From positions 248,001 to 312,000 of the forward strand of contig NZ_MKKX01000017.1 of assembly GCF_002091985.1 (NCBI RefSeq): a stretch of DNA of 64,000 nucleotides, written 5' to 3'. The DNA is from Rhodococcus sp. 1163 (GTDB lineage: Bacteria; Actinomycetota; Actinomycetes; Mycobacteriales; Mycobacteriaceae). The notes beneath the pieces are model-generated. The model was not told the origin of the DNA, ran no database searches, and saw only the letters and a program-made list of their open reading frames with translations. Below, piece after piece: positions 26,516 to 35,665 of this stretch. Position numbers and translations under genes: made by a program. The stretch's first letter is position 1; every line of letters starts with the position of its first letter.

Positions 26516-26839
26516 TCAGATGGCTGCTTGTGTCTGTCGTTGACTTTCGAAGAACTCGGACCACGAGTCGACCTCGGGATGCTGCTTGAGCAGCGCGCGT
26601 CGTTGACGCTCCGTCATTCCACCCCACACCCCGAACTCGACGCGGTTGTCCAGCGCATCTGCGCCGCACTGCATCAGCACAGGGCAGTGCCTGCAGATCG
26701 TTGCGGCCTTGCGCTGCGCTGCACCCCTCACGAAGAGCTGGTCCGGGTCCATGCCCGAGCACCTTGCCTGCGCCACCCACGCAATACGCGCTTCGGCTTC
26801 TTCCACATCGAGCCGCGTCGGCGCTGCTGTCATGTTCAT
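26516..26839 (-). CDS. whiB4: WhiB-family redox transcription factor, WhiB4 type
   Basis: 107 aa. Four Cys coordinate a 4Fe-4S cluster: ARCSGMD, ICRHC and MQCGAD, in the C-xn-C-x2-C-x5-C pattern. The conserved GVWGGMTERQRRAL turn and basic stretch follow. ATG 26839 has AAGGGGAT 7 bases upstream, which decides it over longer readings. The position between the ArsA pair and ponA2 equals Rv3681c (WhiB4), an oxygen-sensing repressor of antioxidant genes in M. tuberculosis. Confidence 0.93.
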   Translation of the reverse strand: MNMTAAPTRLDVEEAEARIAWVAQARCSGMDPDQLFVRGAAQRKAATICRHCPVLMQCGADALDNRVEFGVWGGMTERQRRALLKQHPEVDSWSEFFESQRQTQAAI

Positions 26840-27162
26840 GTGCGGATCCCCTTTGCAGTTCGAACATCCTTGCTGGACGTTCCACAAGCTCTTTCGACCT
26901 CGAACTTCACCTCGAAGCACATCGACCTAAGAGCTGCCCCACATTCATATACAAGTGTTATGTGAATCACACCGTGCTCATAATTTAGGTAAAACCAGCC
27001 GCGAACGCAAGACGGACAGGGCAACTTTCTGGTACGGCCGTCTCTACCTGCGGCTGAGCAAATTCTCGAGGTACCTCGGCAGGGATCGAAGCTCGAGAAG
27101 GGACGCAAGTCGAGCGCGCAGATCCGTGTCCACTGGGAGAGACGCCGTCGTCCACGTACGCT
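26840..27162. other. Divergent whiB4-ponA2 intergenic region
   Basis: 323 bases with no gene. An AT-richer patch near 26930-27000 (ATTCATATACAAGTGTTATGTGAATCAC region) is the likely promoter zone. TTATGTGAATCACAC resembles half of a CRP-type site, but the second half does not fit. No strong hairpin is visible. Confidence 0.4.
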
Positions 27163-29553
27163 GTGCCTGTGTCAGTTGGAAAAACCGTGGCGAAGCTCGC
27201 CGGATGTTCAGCCCTTGCGGGTGCGTTGTTGGCCGGCGTCATGTTTCCGCTGGCAGGCGGGTTCGGATACGCATCCAACCGCGCGGCCGATACCGTCGAC
27301 AATGTGTCGGCCGAATTAGTCGAGGGATCCGTCCCTGCGGTCTCGACGATGGTCGACAGTGCAGGCAACCCCATTGCGTGGTTGTACGAGCAGCGAAGAT
27401 TCGAAGTGCCGAGCGAGAAGATCTCGAACGAGATGAAGCTCGCCATCGTCTCGATCGAGGACAAGCGGTTCGCCGAACACAAGGGCGTCGACTGGCAGGG
27501 CACGCTCCGCGCGTTTCTGACCAACACCACCAGTGGTCAGGTCGAGCAGGGTGCGTCGACACTGGATCAGCAGTACGTCAAGAACTATCACCTGCTCGTC
27601 GTTGCCAAGACCGACGCCGAGCGTCGGGCAGCTATCGAGACGACGCCTGCCCGCAAGATCCGCGAGATCCGGATGGCGCTCACCCTCGACAAAGAGCTGA
27701 CCAAGGACGAGATCCTCACCCGCTATCTGAACCTCGTCCCGTTCGGTAACTCGTCGTTCGGGATTCAGGACGCCGCACAGACATATTTCGGCATCGACGC
27801 CAGCAAGCTCGACGCCAAGCAGTCGGCCATGCTCGCGGGCATGGTGCAGTCGAGTTCGGCACTCAATCCGTATACCAACGAGCAAGGCGTCCTCGAGCGG
27901 CGCAACACCGTCCTGGACACGATGATCCAGAACATCCCGGAACGCGCCACCGAATTCCAGGCCGCGAGGGCCGAGCCGCTCGGTGTACTCCCCGAACCGC
28001 AAATCCTGCCCCGCGGGTGCATTGCTGCCGGCGACCGCGGGTTCTTCTGCGACTACGCGTTGCAATACCTAGCCAATGCAGGTATCAGCCGAGAGCAGAT
28101 CGACCAGGGTGGATATCTGATCAAGACCACCCTCGATCCCGCCGTCCAGAACTCGACCAAAGCCTCGCTGGTAGCCAATACCAGACCGACACTCGACGGC
28201 GTCGCGACCGTCATGAATGTCATCGCACCCGGCCAGGATGCCCATCGCGTCCTGGCAATGGGCAGCAGCCGTACGTACGGTCTCGATTCCGGCGCGGACG
28301 AGACGGTGCAGCCGCAGCCTTACTCGCTCGTCGGACACGGCGCAGGATCCATTTTCAAGGTGTTCACCACGGCCGCCGCGATGGAGCGCGGCCTCGGTAC
28401 CAGCGCAACCTTGCAGGTCCCCAGACGGGCCGAGGTCCGAGGCATGGGCGACGGCGGCGCAAAGGGTTGCCCTGCCAACACGTATTGCGTGGAGAACGTC
28501 GGCGACTACCCCGCGTCGCTCTCGGTTCCCGATGCACTGGCGAAATCTCCGAACACGGCGTTCGTGAAGTTGATCGAGTCCGTCGGAGTGACGCCGACGG
28601 TGGACATGGCTGTGCGCCTCGGCCTTCGGTCCTACGCTGCACCGAACACTTCCGGTTTCGACGAGCGGAGTATGGCCGACTTCCAGAAGGATCAGAATCT
28701 CGGCTCTTTCACGCTCGGGCCCACCTGGGTCAATCCGCTCGAGTTGTCGAATGTGGCAGCTACCCTCGCGTCTTCGGGCAAGTGGTGCCCGCCGACACCG
28801 ATCGATTCGGTGTTCGACCGTAAGGGCAAGCAAGTACCGGTGACGCAGCAGGCATGCGAGCAGGTTGTCGAGCCTGGCTTGGCCAACACCTTGTCCAATG
28901 CGATGAGCAAGGACGACCAGCCCGGTGGCACGTCCGCATCCGCTGCAGGATCGGTTGGTTGGAACTTGCCGATGTCCGGCAAGACGGGCACGACCGAGTC
29001 GCACATGTCCTCGGGGTTCCTCGGCTACACCAATAATTACGCCGCCGCGGTGTACACCTACGGAGACTCCCCGAGCCCCGGCGAAATCTGCTCGTTCCCG
29101 TTGCGCCCGTGTGGCGACGGCAACTTGTACGGCGGCAACGAGCCGGCTCGTACCTGGTACGAGGCCGTCAATCCAGTCGCCAACAACTTCGGTCCGGTCT
29201 CGCTGCCTGCCGTCGATCAGAAATACGTTCGTGGATCCGCCAATGGTCAGGTTCCTGACGTGACCGGCTCGACCCAGTCGTCCGCGACCGCGACCCTGCA
29301 GGCGGCAGGTTTTCAGGTCACCGTGGTGAGCACGTCCGACGCTGCAGCACGAGGAACGGTCACCGGAATGTCCCCCTCGGGGTCGGCTATCCCCGGTGCG
29401 ATGATCACGATCTACGTGAGCGATGGATCCGTTCGACAGGCACCACCGGCTCCGTCGCTTCCAGCACTACCGGAGCTTCCCAACATCCAGATTCCGGCAA
29501 TACCGCCCAACCTTCCGATTCCGGCCATCCCCGGCGTCACGGTGCCGCGCTAG
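27163..29553 (+). CDS. ponA2: Bifunctional penicillin-binding protein PonA2
   Basis: 796 aa class A PBP building and cross-linking peptidoglycan. It has an N-terminal membrane helix (ALAGALLAGVMFPLAGGFGY), then a GT51 glycosyltransferase with VSIEDKRFAEHKGVDW (catalytic Glu) and GASTLDQQYVKN. The transpeptidase has SxxK at GSIFKVFTTA, SxN at SPNTAF and KTG at SGKTGTTES. A C-terminal PASTA domain (VPDVTGSTQSSATATLQAAG) and a Pro-rich tail follow. GTG 27163 or 27169 are both possible starts. Equivalent to Rv3682. Confidence 0.96.
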   Translation: MPVSVGKTVAKLAGCSALAGALLAGVMFPLAGGFGYASNRAADTVDNVSAELVEGSVPAVSTMVDSAGNPIAWLYEQRRFEVPSEKISNEMKLAIVSIEDKRFAEHKGVDWQGTLRAFLTNTTSGQVEQGASTLDQQYVKNYHLLVVAKTDAERRAAIETTPARKIREIRMALTLDKELTKDEILTRYLNLVPFGNSSFGIQDAAQTYFGIDASKLDAKQSAMLAGMVQSSSALNPYTNEQGVLERRNTVLDTMIQNIPERATEFQAARAEPLGVLPEPQILPRGCIAAGDRGFFCDYALQYLANAGISREQIDQGGYLIKTTLDPAVQNSTKASLVANTRPTLDGVATVMNVIAPGQDAHRVLAMGSSRTYGLDSGADETVQPQPYSLVGHGAGSIFKVFTTAAAMERGLGTSATLQVPRRAEVRGMGDGGAKGCPANTYCVENVGDYPASLSVPDALAKSPNTAFVKLIESVGVTPTVDMAVRLGLRSYAAPNTSGFDERSMADFQKDQNLGSFTLGPTWVNPLELSNVAATLASSGKWCPPTPIDSVFDRKGKQVPVTQQACEQVVEPGLANTLSNAMSKDDQPGGTSASAAGSVGWNLPMSGKTGTTESHMSSGFLGYTNNYAAAVYTYGDSPSPGEICSFPLRPCGDGNLYGGNEPARTWYEAVNPVANNFGPVSLPAVDQKYVRGSANGQVPDVTGSTQSSATATLQAAGFQVTVVSTSDAAARGTVTGMSPSGSAIPGAMITIYVSDGSVRQAPPAPSLPALPELPNIQIPAIPPNLPIPAIPGVTVPR

Positions 29554-29565
29554 GACGCAATCGAT

Positions 29566-29606
29566 CCGCACGAGGTACACCTACGCGGTGGGTGGACCTC
29601 GTGCGG
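29566..29606. terminator. Terminator between convergent ponA2 and the YqeY-like gene
   Basis: A perfect 11-base stem, CCGCACGAGGT at 29566-29576 with its complement at 29596-29606, encloses a 19-base loop. It begins 12 bases after the ponA2 stop and lies just before the convergent gene's end. No T-run is present. Confidence 0.75.
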
Positions 29607-29623
29607 ATTGCCGGAGTTCGAAC

Positions 29624-30088
29624 TTACAAGCGGTCCTTGACAGCCTTGGAGATCCGAGTGCCGTCGGCCTTGCCCTTGGCGAGTTCGGTCGCGACCTTCA
29701 TGACCTGACCCATCTGCCGAATCCCGGGACGCTCACCCAATTGCTCGGCAACCTGGGCAAGTGCGGTATCCGCGATATCGGCCAGTTCGGCGTCGGTCAA
29801 TGGCGTCGGCAGGTATTCGTCGATGATCTGTGCCTCGGCATGTTCGGTAGCCGCTAACTCACCTCGGCCGTTCTGGGTGTAGATCTCTGCGGACTCACCG
29901 CGCTTCTTCGACTCCTTGGCAAGAATCTTGATCACCTGGTCGTCGGTGAGATCGTGGGCTTGCTTGCCGGATACTTCCTCTGTTTGGATCGCGGCGAGGA
30001 GCATGCGGATGGTCGCGGTTCGAAGCTTGTCTCTGGCCTTCATGGAGGTGGTCAGGTCGGTTCGCAGCTGGGACTTCAGTTCGGACAT
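29624..30088 (-). CDS. GatB/YqeY domain protein
   Basis: 154 aa. The sequence MSELKSQLRTDLTTSMKARD and RTATIRMLLAAIQTEEVSGK is diagnostic of YqeY-like proteins, as is IIDEYLPTPLTDAEL followed by a C-terminal tRNA-binding-like helical domain (MGQVMKVATELAKGKADG). The fold is shared with the tail domain of the Asp/Glu-tRNA amidotransferase subunit GatB. The free-standing role is not established; tRNA interaction is inferred. It diverges from the metallophosphoesterase gene. Confidence 0.9.
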   Translation of the reverse strand: MSELKSQLRTDLTTSMKARDKLRTATIRMLLAAIQTEEVSGKQAHDLTDDQVIKILAKESKKRGESAEIYTQNGRGELAATEHAEAQIIDEYLPTPLTDAELADIADTALAQVAEQLGERPGIRQMGQVMKVATELAKGKADGTRISKAVKDRL

Positions 30089-30150
30089 GTATCAGAACGC
30101 TACGCGGGCAGTGCCCTGGCCCGCACGTCGATTGCACCACCTGACGTATC

Positions 30151-31176
30151 GTGGAGGACGTGTCCGTGAAAATCACTACATCGGCCCGACTCCTCGCAGC
30201 AGCAGAACGTACTCGCGCCGCTGCCTCGGAGGCCCCCATCAGAAGCGCAGCGATTGCGACGGCGGGCGCGGCGGCACTGGGTATCGGATATGCGACCCTC
30301 ATCGAACGTAATGCGTTCACTTTGCGGGAAACGTCGATGGCGGTCCTGGAACCTGGTTCGTCTTCGCTTCGGGTGTTGCACATCAGCGATCTACACATGA
30401 TGCCCGGCCAGCGTTCGAAGCAGAATTGGCTCCGCGAACTCGACAGCCTGGAACCGGACCTGGTGGTCAATACCGGTGACAACCTGTCGCATCCACGCTC
30501 GGTTCCTGCCGTCGTTCAAGCTCTCGGTCCCTTGCTGTCTCGGCCGGGACTGTTCGTCTTCGGCAGCAACGACTACTTTGCGCCGAAGCCGAAGAATCCA
30601 CTCCTGTACTTCAAGAAAGATCGCAAGAAGGTACTCGGCGAAGCACTGCCGTGGCGTGATCTGCGGGCGGCCTTCTCCGAACGCGGTTGGCACGACGTGA
30701 CGCATGTGCGCCGAGAACTCGAAGTTGCGGGCGTACGTATCGCCTCGGCCGGTGTCGACGATCCTCATCTCGAGCGAGACAGGTACGACACCATCGCCGG
30801 CCAGCCGAATCCCCTCGCAGACCTTCGGTTGGGAATCACGCACTCCCCCGAGCCACGCGTGCTGGATCGTTTCGCCGACGACGGATACGACTTGATCCTT
30901 GCCGGACACACTCACGGCGGTCAGGTCTGCCTGCCGTTCTACGGTGCTCTCGTCACCAACTGCGAGCTCGATCGCTCTCGCGTGAAGGGTCCGTCGAAGT
31001 GGGGCGCACATACCCAGCTGCATGTCTCGGCGGGCGTCGGCACGTCTCCCTATGCGCCGGCCCGGTTCTGCTGCCGGCCCGAAGCGACACTGTTGACGCT
31101 GACCCCGGCCCCGCGTCAGGGTCCTCGCGAAGGATCGGACGAGGGCGTTTCGCGTTCTGAGGCAGTCGTAAGCTAG
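30151..31176 (+). CDS. Membrane-anchored metallophosphoesterase (Rv3683 type)
   Basis: 341 aa. An N-terminal hydrophobic segment ([20 protein letters not shown]) is followed by calcineurin-like motifs: LHISDLHM (D-x-H), VNTGDN (GDx2), FGSNDY (GN[H/D] with Ser in place of the first variable residue) and [14 protein letters not shown] (GHxH). This is the YkuE-like group. Substrate unknown. Starts at GTG 30151, 30160 or 30166 are all possible; I give the longest. It ends 18 bases before tRNA-Pro. Confidence 0.88.
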   Translation: MEDVSVKITTSARLLAAAERTRAAASEAPIRSAAIATAGAAALGIGYATLIERNAFTLRETSMAVLEPGSSSLRVLHISDLHMMPGQRSKQNWLRELDSLEPDLVVNTGDNLSHPRSVPAVVQALGPLLSRPGLFVFGSNDYFAPKPKNPLLYFKKDRKKVLGEALPWRDLRAAFSERGWHDVTHVRRELEVAGVRIASAGVDDPHLERDRYDTIAGQPNPLADLRLGITHSPEPRVLDRFADDGYDLILAGHTHGGQVCLPFYGALVTNCELDRSRVKGPSKWGAHTQLHVSAGVGTSPYAPARFCCRPEATLLTLTPAPRQGPREGSDEGVSRSEAVVS

Positions 31177-31194
31177 ACTCTCCGAGGCGGTACA

Positions 31195-31270
<76 letters not shown>

Positions 31271-31284
31271 GATATAACCGCAGG

Positions 31285-32577
31285 TCAAGGCCCTACTCGG
31301 GAAACCGGGTGGGGCCTTTCTTGTGCCCCAGTCCGCAGGGCGTCCGCAGTAGGTTCGTAGAGCTTTCGAACGGCCAGGTCGAGGGCCTCGGATACAGACT
31401 CGAGGTCGTCGGGGAAGAGGTCCGCATAAGTGTCGAGCGTCATTGCCGCCGACTTGTGCCCGAGCATCAGCTGGACGGCTTTCACATTCGCGCCCGCCGA
31501 AATTGCGAGTGACGCCGCAGTGTGCCGCAGGTCGTGCGGGGTGACCCGGGGGAACTCGGGGGTCACAGCCTCGCCCGTCGTCGCACGTTCCCGTTCACGA
31601 TCACCCAGGGCCTGTAGGCCGAGCGTCGCGACCGTGGGGTTGAAAACCCGTGACCGATATGTCGACACCCGCAGGGCATCACCCATCGGAGACGTGAACA
31701 CCAGGTCGCCGCGCTCCTTCCCTACCATCAGCTCTGCCAGTCGATCGGTAAGGAACCTCGGGAACGGCACTGAGCGTCGCTCGTGAGTCTTGGGCGTCGA
31801 CCACACCAGCTGCCCGCGAACCTCCGCAACCGCACGCACAATGTTCACCCGCCGGCGAAGCATGTCGAAGTTCTCGACTCGCAGCGCGGCCATCTCACCC
31901 CAGCGAAGCCCGGTGTACGCGAGAAACAACACGACGATCGAATTCGACGCAACATCGGCGGCCAACTCGTGCACCTGCGCGTGAGTCAAGTAACCACGGT
32001 CAACATGTTCTCTGCGTGGGGCCTTCACACCTGTGCACGGGTTGCGTGCGATCTGTCGGTCCTCGACGGCAAGCTCAAGCGCCATCCGCAACGCGCCGAG
32101 GGCGTTCTCTATAGTCGCAGGTTTTGCCCCACCCTCTACTAGCTCTGCGACCCACGTGCGGACATCGGTGGTCTTGACGTCGCGCACCGCGTACCGGGAC
32201 CACCTCGGTTCGACGTGGCAGTCCCACGCACTCCGCCGTGTCGCGTCGGTCGTGGCCTTTATATGCGCTTGCGACGCAAACCACGCGATACCGAGGTCGC
32301 ATACTGTGCCCCTGCCCGCAGACGGTGCGATGTGTGCTCCTTGCACGATCGAGGACGTGACCCCGTCGAGCCACGCGGACGCGTCAACCTTCCGATCAAA
32401 TCCCCTGGCATGCTCTTTGCCCAGGTCGTCAACGTAGCGGGCTCGCCAGCGTTTGCCTTTGCCGTGGTTGGCACTCTGGACTTTGGATGCCTTCCCGTCT
32501 GGATCTCGCGTGGTCTTCGTCCATCTGTCTTCTACGCCTCCGCGCCGATTGCGGTGACCGCTAGTCATCGGCGTCAT
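31285..32577 (-). CDS. int: Tyrosine-recombinase integrase of the island
   Basis: 430 aa. An N-terminal AP2-like arm-binding region ([20 protein letters not shown]) is followed by a core-binding SAM-like domain and a catalytic domain. The catalytic Arg lies in [13 protein letters not shown], the HxxR in [15 protein letters not shown], a His in [15 protein letters not shown] and the Tyr nucleophile in that same DTY. ATG 32577 or 32568 overlaps the repressor stop, so int is coupled to it. Its C-terminal codons contain one of the two arm-type repeats (31326-31350), and its stop is 14 bases from attL. Confidence 0.95.
   Translation of the reverse strand: MTPMTSGHRNRRGGVEDRWTKTTRDPDGKASKVQSANHGKGKRWRARYVDDLGKEHARGFDRKVDASAWLDGVTSSIVQGAHIAPSAGRGTVCDLGIAWFASQAHIKATTDATRRSAWDCHVEPRWSRYAVRDVKTTDVRTWVAELVEGGAKPATIENALGALRMALELAVEDRQIARNPCTGVKAPRREHVDRGYLTHAQVHELAADVASNSIVVLFLAYTGLRWGEMAALRVENFDMLRRRVNIVRAVAEVRGQLVWSTPKTHERRSVPFPRFLTDRLAELMVGKERGDLVFTSPMGDALRVSTYRSRVFNPTVATLGLQALGDRERERATTGEAVTPEFPRVTPHDLRHTAASLAISAGANVKAVQLMLGHKSAAMTLDTYADLFPDDLESVSEALDLAVRKLYEPTADALRTGAQERPHPVSRVGP
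31326..31350 (+). repeat. Left arm-type repeat (pairs with 37798-37822)
   Basis: A 25-bp sequence repeated exactly at 37798-37822 in the same orientation. Internally it is two GTCCGCAG octamers three bases apart. It lies 55 bases inside attL, within the integrase C-terminal codons. In a circular form the two copies would flank the core, as lambda-type integrase arm sites do. Confidence 0.7.
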
Positions 32578-33103
32578 CCTCACCCGGAATGGATGGGCGG
32601 CTTTCAGTTCGGATGGTGTCGACGGTGAAGTCTTCGGGGAGATTCCCGTACTCAGCTCTGAGAACTTCACGCATCGTCTGGGCTACAACTTGGCTGTAGT
32701 CGGCCTGGAGGTATCCGACAGCGTTGTCCACGGCGAACTGGGCGACATCCTCGCCGGCGACGGCGAGGTCGGTAGCAAGGTTGATAAGTCCGGTTTGAAG
32801 AGTTGAGGCTGCGCGGGTCAGCTCGATTACTAGACCTTGTATCCGGGTGGTGCTGTGACTGATGGATGTTGTTGCATCCGTGTCTTTGATCCCCCTCCAT
32901 AGCACTGCGGGCAGGACGCCTAGCGCCTCAGCGAAGTTCAACGCCTCTGTCAGTTTGAGTGGGCGAGAGCCTTTTTCAACTTTGAGGATGGTCTGTTGTT
33001 GAAAGCTGTCACCTAGTTTCGTCACCGCCTCGGCTAGGTCCGCCTGGGACATCGACTTGGCAACTCGGAGTGCGGCGATGGTCCGTCCTATTTTGGCGTT
33101 CAT
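32561..33103 (-). CDS. XRE-family repressor of the island
   Basis: 180 aa. The N-terminal helix-turn-helix is IGRTIAALRVAKSMSQADLA with recognition helix QQQTILKVEKGSRPLKL. A C-terminal region of about 100 residues has no recognised family and is helical (RIQGLVIELTRAASTLQTGL; SQVVAQTMREVLRAEYGN). ATG 33103 starts the HTH; longer readings cross the operator region. Divergent from the Xis-like gene, with a 24-base inverted repeat between them, and upstream of int: the layout of a lysogeny switch that also sets integrase level. Confidence 0.85.
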   Translation of the reverse strand: MNAKIGRTIAALRVAKSMSQADLAEAVTKLGDSFQQQTILKVEKGSRPLKLTEALNFAEALGVLPAVLWRGIKDTDATTSISHSTTRIQGLVIELTRAASTLQTGLINLATDLAVAGEDVAQFAVDNAVGYLQADYSQVVAQTMREVLRAEYGNLPEDFTVDTIRTESRPSIPGEDDADD

Positions 33104-33145
33104 GTTGTCCACACATTGAGAGTATACGAAACAGTGTGATTGACC

Positions 33146-33169
33146 AACGTTAGTTTGGTGTGTAACGTT
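33146..33169. promoter_or_regulatory. Inverted-repeat operator between repressor and Xis-like gene
   Basis: AACGTTA (33146-33152), a 10-base spacer and TAACGTT (33163-33169) form a perfect inverted repeat in the divergent gap, ending 6 bases before GTG 33176. The same half-sites form the compact TAACGTTA at 36456-36463 before the second HTH gene. Inferred repressor binding site. Confidence 0.65.
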
Positions 33170-33175
33170 TGCGGT

Positions 33176-33406
33176 GTGACCAACCCACAGCAAAACAATG
33201 ACCATGCAGCGGACGTACTGAGCATCACTCAGGCATCGGTGCTGACCGGACTCCCCGTCGCGACGCTCCGTTACTACCGGCACAAGGGGATCGGGCCGGT
33301 TAGCTTCAAGCTTGGGCCGCATCGGATCGCGTATAGGAGGGGTGCTCTCGAAGCGTGGCTTTCGGCGCAAGAATCGGAAACAGCACGTGGTGACCTAGCT
33401 TCATGA
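33176..33406 (+). CDS. Excisionase-like helix-turn-helix protein
   Basis: 76 aa. The winged-helix/MerR-like DNA-binding core is LSITQASVLTGLPVATLRYY followed by RHKGIGPVSFKLGPHRIAYR and GALEAWLSA, the HTH_17/AlpA pattern of excisionases. GTG 33176 is preferred to TTG 33140 because the latter would put the operator inside the gene. It is probably the recombination directionality factor or a switch regulator. Divergent from the repressor. Confidence 0.8.
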   Translation: MTNPQQNNDHAADVLSITQASVLTGLPVATLRYYRHKGIGPVSFKLGPHRIAYRRGALEAWLSAQESETARGDLAS

Positions 33407-33429
33407 CCTCATCGGCCTGCCGGATCACG

Positions 33430-33470
33430 AAAAATAAAAAACCGGGCAAAGCCGCCAGCTTCACCCGGTT
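33430..33470 (-). terminator. Intrinsic terminator facing left, after the Xis-like gene
   Basis: Stem AACCGGG (33440-33446) with CCCGGTT (33464-33470), plus inner AAGC/GCTT pairs, is flanked on the left by the A-tract 33430-33441. On the minus strand this is a hairpin followed by a T-run. No minus-strand gene reads directly into it; it would block antisense transcription coming from under the DUF3631 gene. The plus strand has a hairpin without T-run. Confidence 0.7.
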
Positions 33471-33545
33471 ACGAAGAACTGCCTGCACTCCTCAGAGAGA
33501 AGCGGACACCCCAACACCATCGACTATGTTACATGGCAGGCGACT

Positions 33546-34913
33546 GTGACGACAACCAATCCTGAGCCGCTCCTCGACGCTTTGCTGACGTTCTACCGCA
33601 AGTACGGGGTCTACCCAACCGAGCATCATTACACCGTCCTAATCCTCTGGGCTGCACACACTTACGTGTATGAAGAGTTCGACACATCCCCTCGACTGTT
33701 CCTCGATTCCGCAGTTCCGGGGAGTGGTAAGACCCGCACCCTGGAACTGTTAGACGAGACCGCCCGTAACCCGTTGATGGCGTTTTCTGCATCGCCGGCC
33801 GCATTGATTCGGACTATCGACAAGGGTGGTCGAACCATCCTGATGGACGAGATCGACACGTTGTACAACAAGGGTGGCGGCGCTGGTTCAGAGGACGTCA
33901 CCGCCGTGGTCAATGCCGGTTACAAGAACGGTGCCCGCGTCCCGAGATGCGTCGGACAAGGGATGGACATCGACGTGGTGGAACTCGACGCGTATGCGCC
34001 TATGGCCCTGGCGGGTCTGCACTCGAATGTGCCGGAAGCTGTTCGGTCCCGAGCAATTCACTTCCGCATGAAGAAGCGCAAATCCTCCGAGGTGGTATCG
34101 CCGTTCTATCGTCGGGATGTGACCGAGGAGGCTCAGCCACTTCGTGACGGACTGGCGGAATGGCTCGAGCCGCTCCGTGAGGTAGTTCGGGCTGCGCGGC
34201 CTCGGATGCCCGTGGGCGTCGAAGATCGGGCAGCCGAAGTTTGGGAGCCGCTGTTGGTCATCGCAGACCTTGCACGCGGGGAGTGGCCAAAGCATGCGCG
34301 GGATGCGTGCAAGCACTTCGTATTCGCCAAGTCCGGGTACGCCCCTCCAATCGGCATCGACCTTCTAGTCGACATCAAGACGGTGTTCGACGGGGCCGAG
34401 AAGATGGCATCCGCCGATCTAGTGGCCGCTCTTGTAGCGATCCCTGACGCGCCGTGGAAGAACATCCGAGGATCATTTCTGGATCAGGCAGCCTTGTCCA
34501 AGCTCCTACGACCGTTCGACGTACGCCCGAAGACCATTCGCAAGCCGGACGGCGTCACAGCTAAGGGGTACGTCGTGGCCGGCGAGGGTGGTCTCAGTGA
34601 GGCGTGGGAGAGGAACCTGCGCCCGGAGGACGAGGAAGAGGAAGCCCAATCCGAGCAACTGCCCGCGCCCATACCCTCACAACCCGTAACACCCGTAACA
34701 CCCGTAACACCCCAGGTCAAAGCACTGAAAAGTGTGACGGCACCTGTTACGCCCACGAAGGGAGCAACGGCACCCGTAACGCCACCCGTCACACAAAACG
34801 TGCCTTCTACCAGCACTGTTACGGCTGTTACGGGTGTTACGCCCTCCCAGGGTAGGGGCGGGAAGAAAACGGCCAAGGCATGGCTTCTCGAAGAGGAGGC
34901 GGCAGCGTCATGA
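33546..34913 (+). CDS. Stand-alone DUF3631 AAA+ ATPase
   Basis: 455 aa. Walker A is SAVPGSGKTRTLELLDETAR and Walker B is RTILMDEIDTLYNKGGG; sensor-like residues lie in LAGLHSNVPEAVRSRAIHFR. The DUF3631 C-terminal part (GIDLLVDIKTVFDGAEKMAS; LSKLLRPFDVRPKTIR) follows. A tail of about 70 residues is rich in PVTP repeats and ends KKTAKAWLLEEEAAAS. In other phages and islands this domain is often joined to or beside a prim-pol; none is visible here. GTG 33546 has GGCAGG 5 bases upstream. Likely replication helicase or loader, inferred. Confidence 0.85.
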   Translation: MTTTNPEPLLDALLTFYRKYGVYPTEHHYTVLILWAAHTYVYEEFDTSPRLFLDSAVPGSGKTRTLELLDETARNPLMAFSASPAALIRTIDKGGRTILMDEIDTLYNKGGGAGSEDVTAVVNAGYKNGARVPRCVGQGMDIDVVELDAYAPMALAGLHSNVPEAVRSRAIHFRMKKRKSSEVVSPFYRRDVTEEAQPLRDGLAEWLEPLREVVRAARPRMPVGVEDRAAEVWEPLLVIADLARGEWPKHARDACKHFVFAKSGYAPPIGIDLLVDIKTVFDGAEKMASADLVAALVAIPDAPWKNIRGSFLDQAALSKLLRPFDVRPKTIRKPDGVTAKGYVVAGEGGLSEAWERNLRPEDEEEEAQSEQLPAPIPSQPVTPVTPVTPQVKALKSVTAPVTPTKGATAPVTPPVTQNVPSTSTVTAVTGVTPSQGRGGKKTAKAWLLEEEAAAS

Positions 34914-35191
34914 ACGTGTGCGAGAAATGCGAACTTGATCCGTGCGCCTGCCGATGGGTCGTTCAACTCGGCCGGGGTGGGCGATGGGAGTGGAGACGCG
35001 CCGAGGCGTTGAAGATGTGGGATCAGCCGTTACCTGAGATTGACGACCGACAGACCTACCACTACAGCACCTGCCCGTGCCCGCAGTGTTGGTCTCTCCG
35101 ACAGTCGACCTTTCGCGACTACCCGAACGTAATCCCTCTGCCGCTGCCACCAGACAAACCGCCTGCCGACGATGAACGGACTTCGATGTGA
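34910..35191 (+). CDS. Cys-rich small protein of the island
   Basis: 93 aa. Paired Cys clusters, CEKCELDPCAC near the start and CPCPQC near residue 65, suggest one or two zinc-binding knuckles. Between them lies a Trp/Arg-rich segment (VVQLGRGGRWEWRRAEALKM). ATG 34910 overlaps the DUF3631 stop as ATGA, so the two are co-translated. Not a family I recognise. A nucleic-acid-binding accessory to the ATPase is possible. A hairpin follows immediately. Confidence 0.65.
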   Translation: MNVCEKCELDPCACRWVVQLGRGGRWEWRRAEALKMWDQPLPEIDDRQTYHYSTCPCPQCWSLRQSTFRDYPNVIPLPLPPDKPPADDERTSM

Positions 35192-35200
35192 CACGGAAAA

Positions 35201-35225
35201 GGGGCCGGATTCTCGACCCGGCCCC
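35201..35225. terminator. Bidirectional terminator at the DUF3631 operon end
   Basis: GGGGCCGG (35201-35208) pairs with CCGGCCCC (35218-35225) over a 9-base loop. An AAAA run precedes it, giving TTTT on the minus strand. It sits between the plus-strand Cys-rich gene and the convergent 35253-35618 gene. Confidence 0.75.
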
Positions 35226-35252
35226 TACCCCCGCGGTGTTAACCGGAATGCG

Positions 35253-35618
35253 TCATTCACCCGTCATGTCACGCTCGATTCGCCCGAGAAGGCTTTCCGT
35301 CTCTGCAATCAACTGCGGCAGGTCCGCCGCACTCGCCAGAGCCAGTGCCGCAGTCGCCATGCGGCGCGATGCCTCACACGCCGGCACCGTTGATGCAATC
35401 CCCAGCATGGCCGAAACACGCTGGTGATCGGTCAGCTCCCGAAGCACCTCCCGGGCGAGATTGTCATCGGCTATGTATCCGTCCGGATCCAAGATCGCCC
35501 CGGGCCATGCCGCACTCAACCGCCCGAATCTGTGCGACTGTGCCGGCGTCATCCTCGATACGTGAAGTGGCAGAGGGCCGTCTGCGCTGAAGGCGGACAT
35601 TCTGTAATCGACGGTCAT
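35253..35618 (-). CDS. Hypothetical protein of the island, downstream of the resolvase
   Basis: 121 aa, soluble and helical in its second half (EASRRMATAALALASAADLP, QLIAETESLLGRIERDMTGE). The first half includes PLPLHVSRMTPAQSHRFGRL and AAWPGAILDPDGYIADDNLA. I recognise no family. It starts 47 bases after the resolvase gene on the same strand, so it may share its transcript, and ends at the shared terminator. Confidence 0.6.
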   Translation of the reverse strand: MTVDYRMSAFSADGPLPLHVSRMTPAQSHRFGRLSAAWPGAILDPDGYIADDNLAREVLRELTDHQRVSAMLGIASTVPACEASRRMATAALALASAADLPQLIAETESLLGRIERDMTGE

Positions 35619-35665
35619 TTCGTAGCTCTCCTGTTGGGGTTGGGTCGGGTTGCGTACTGGAGCGT

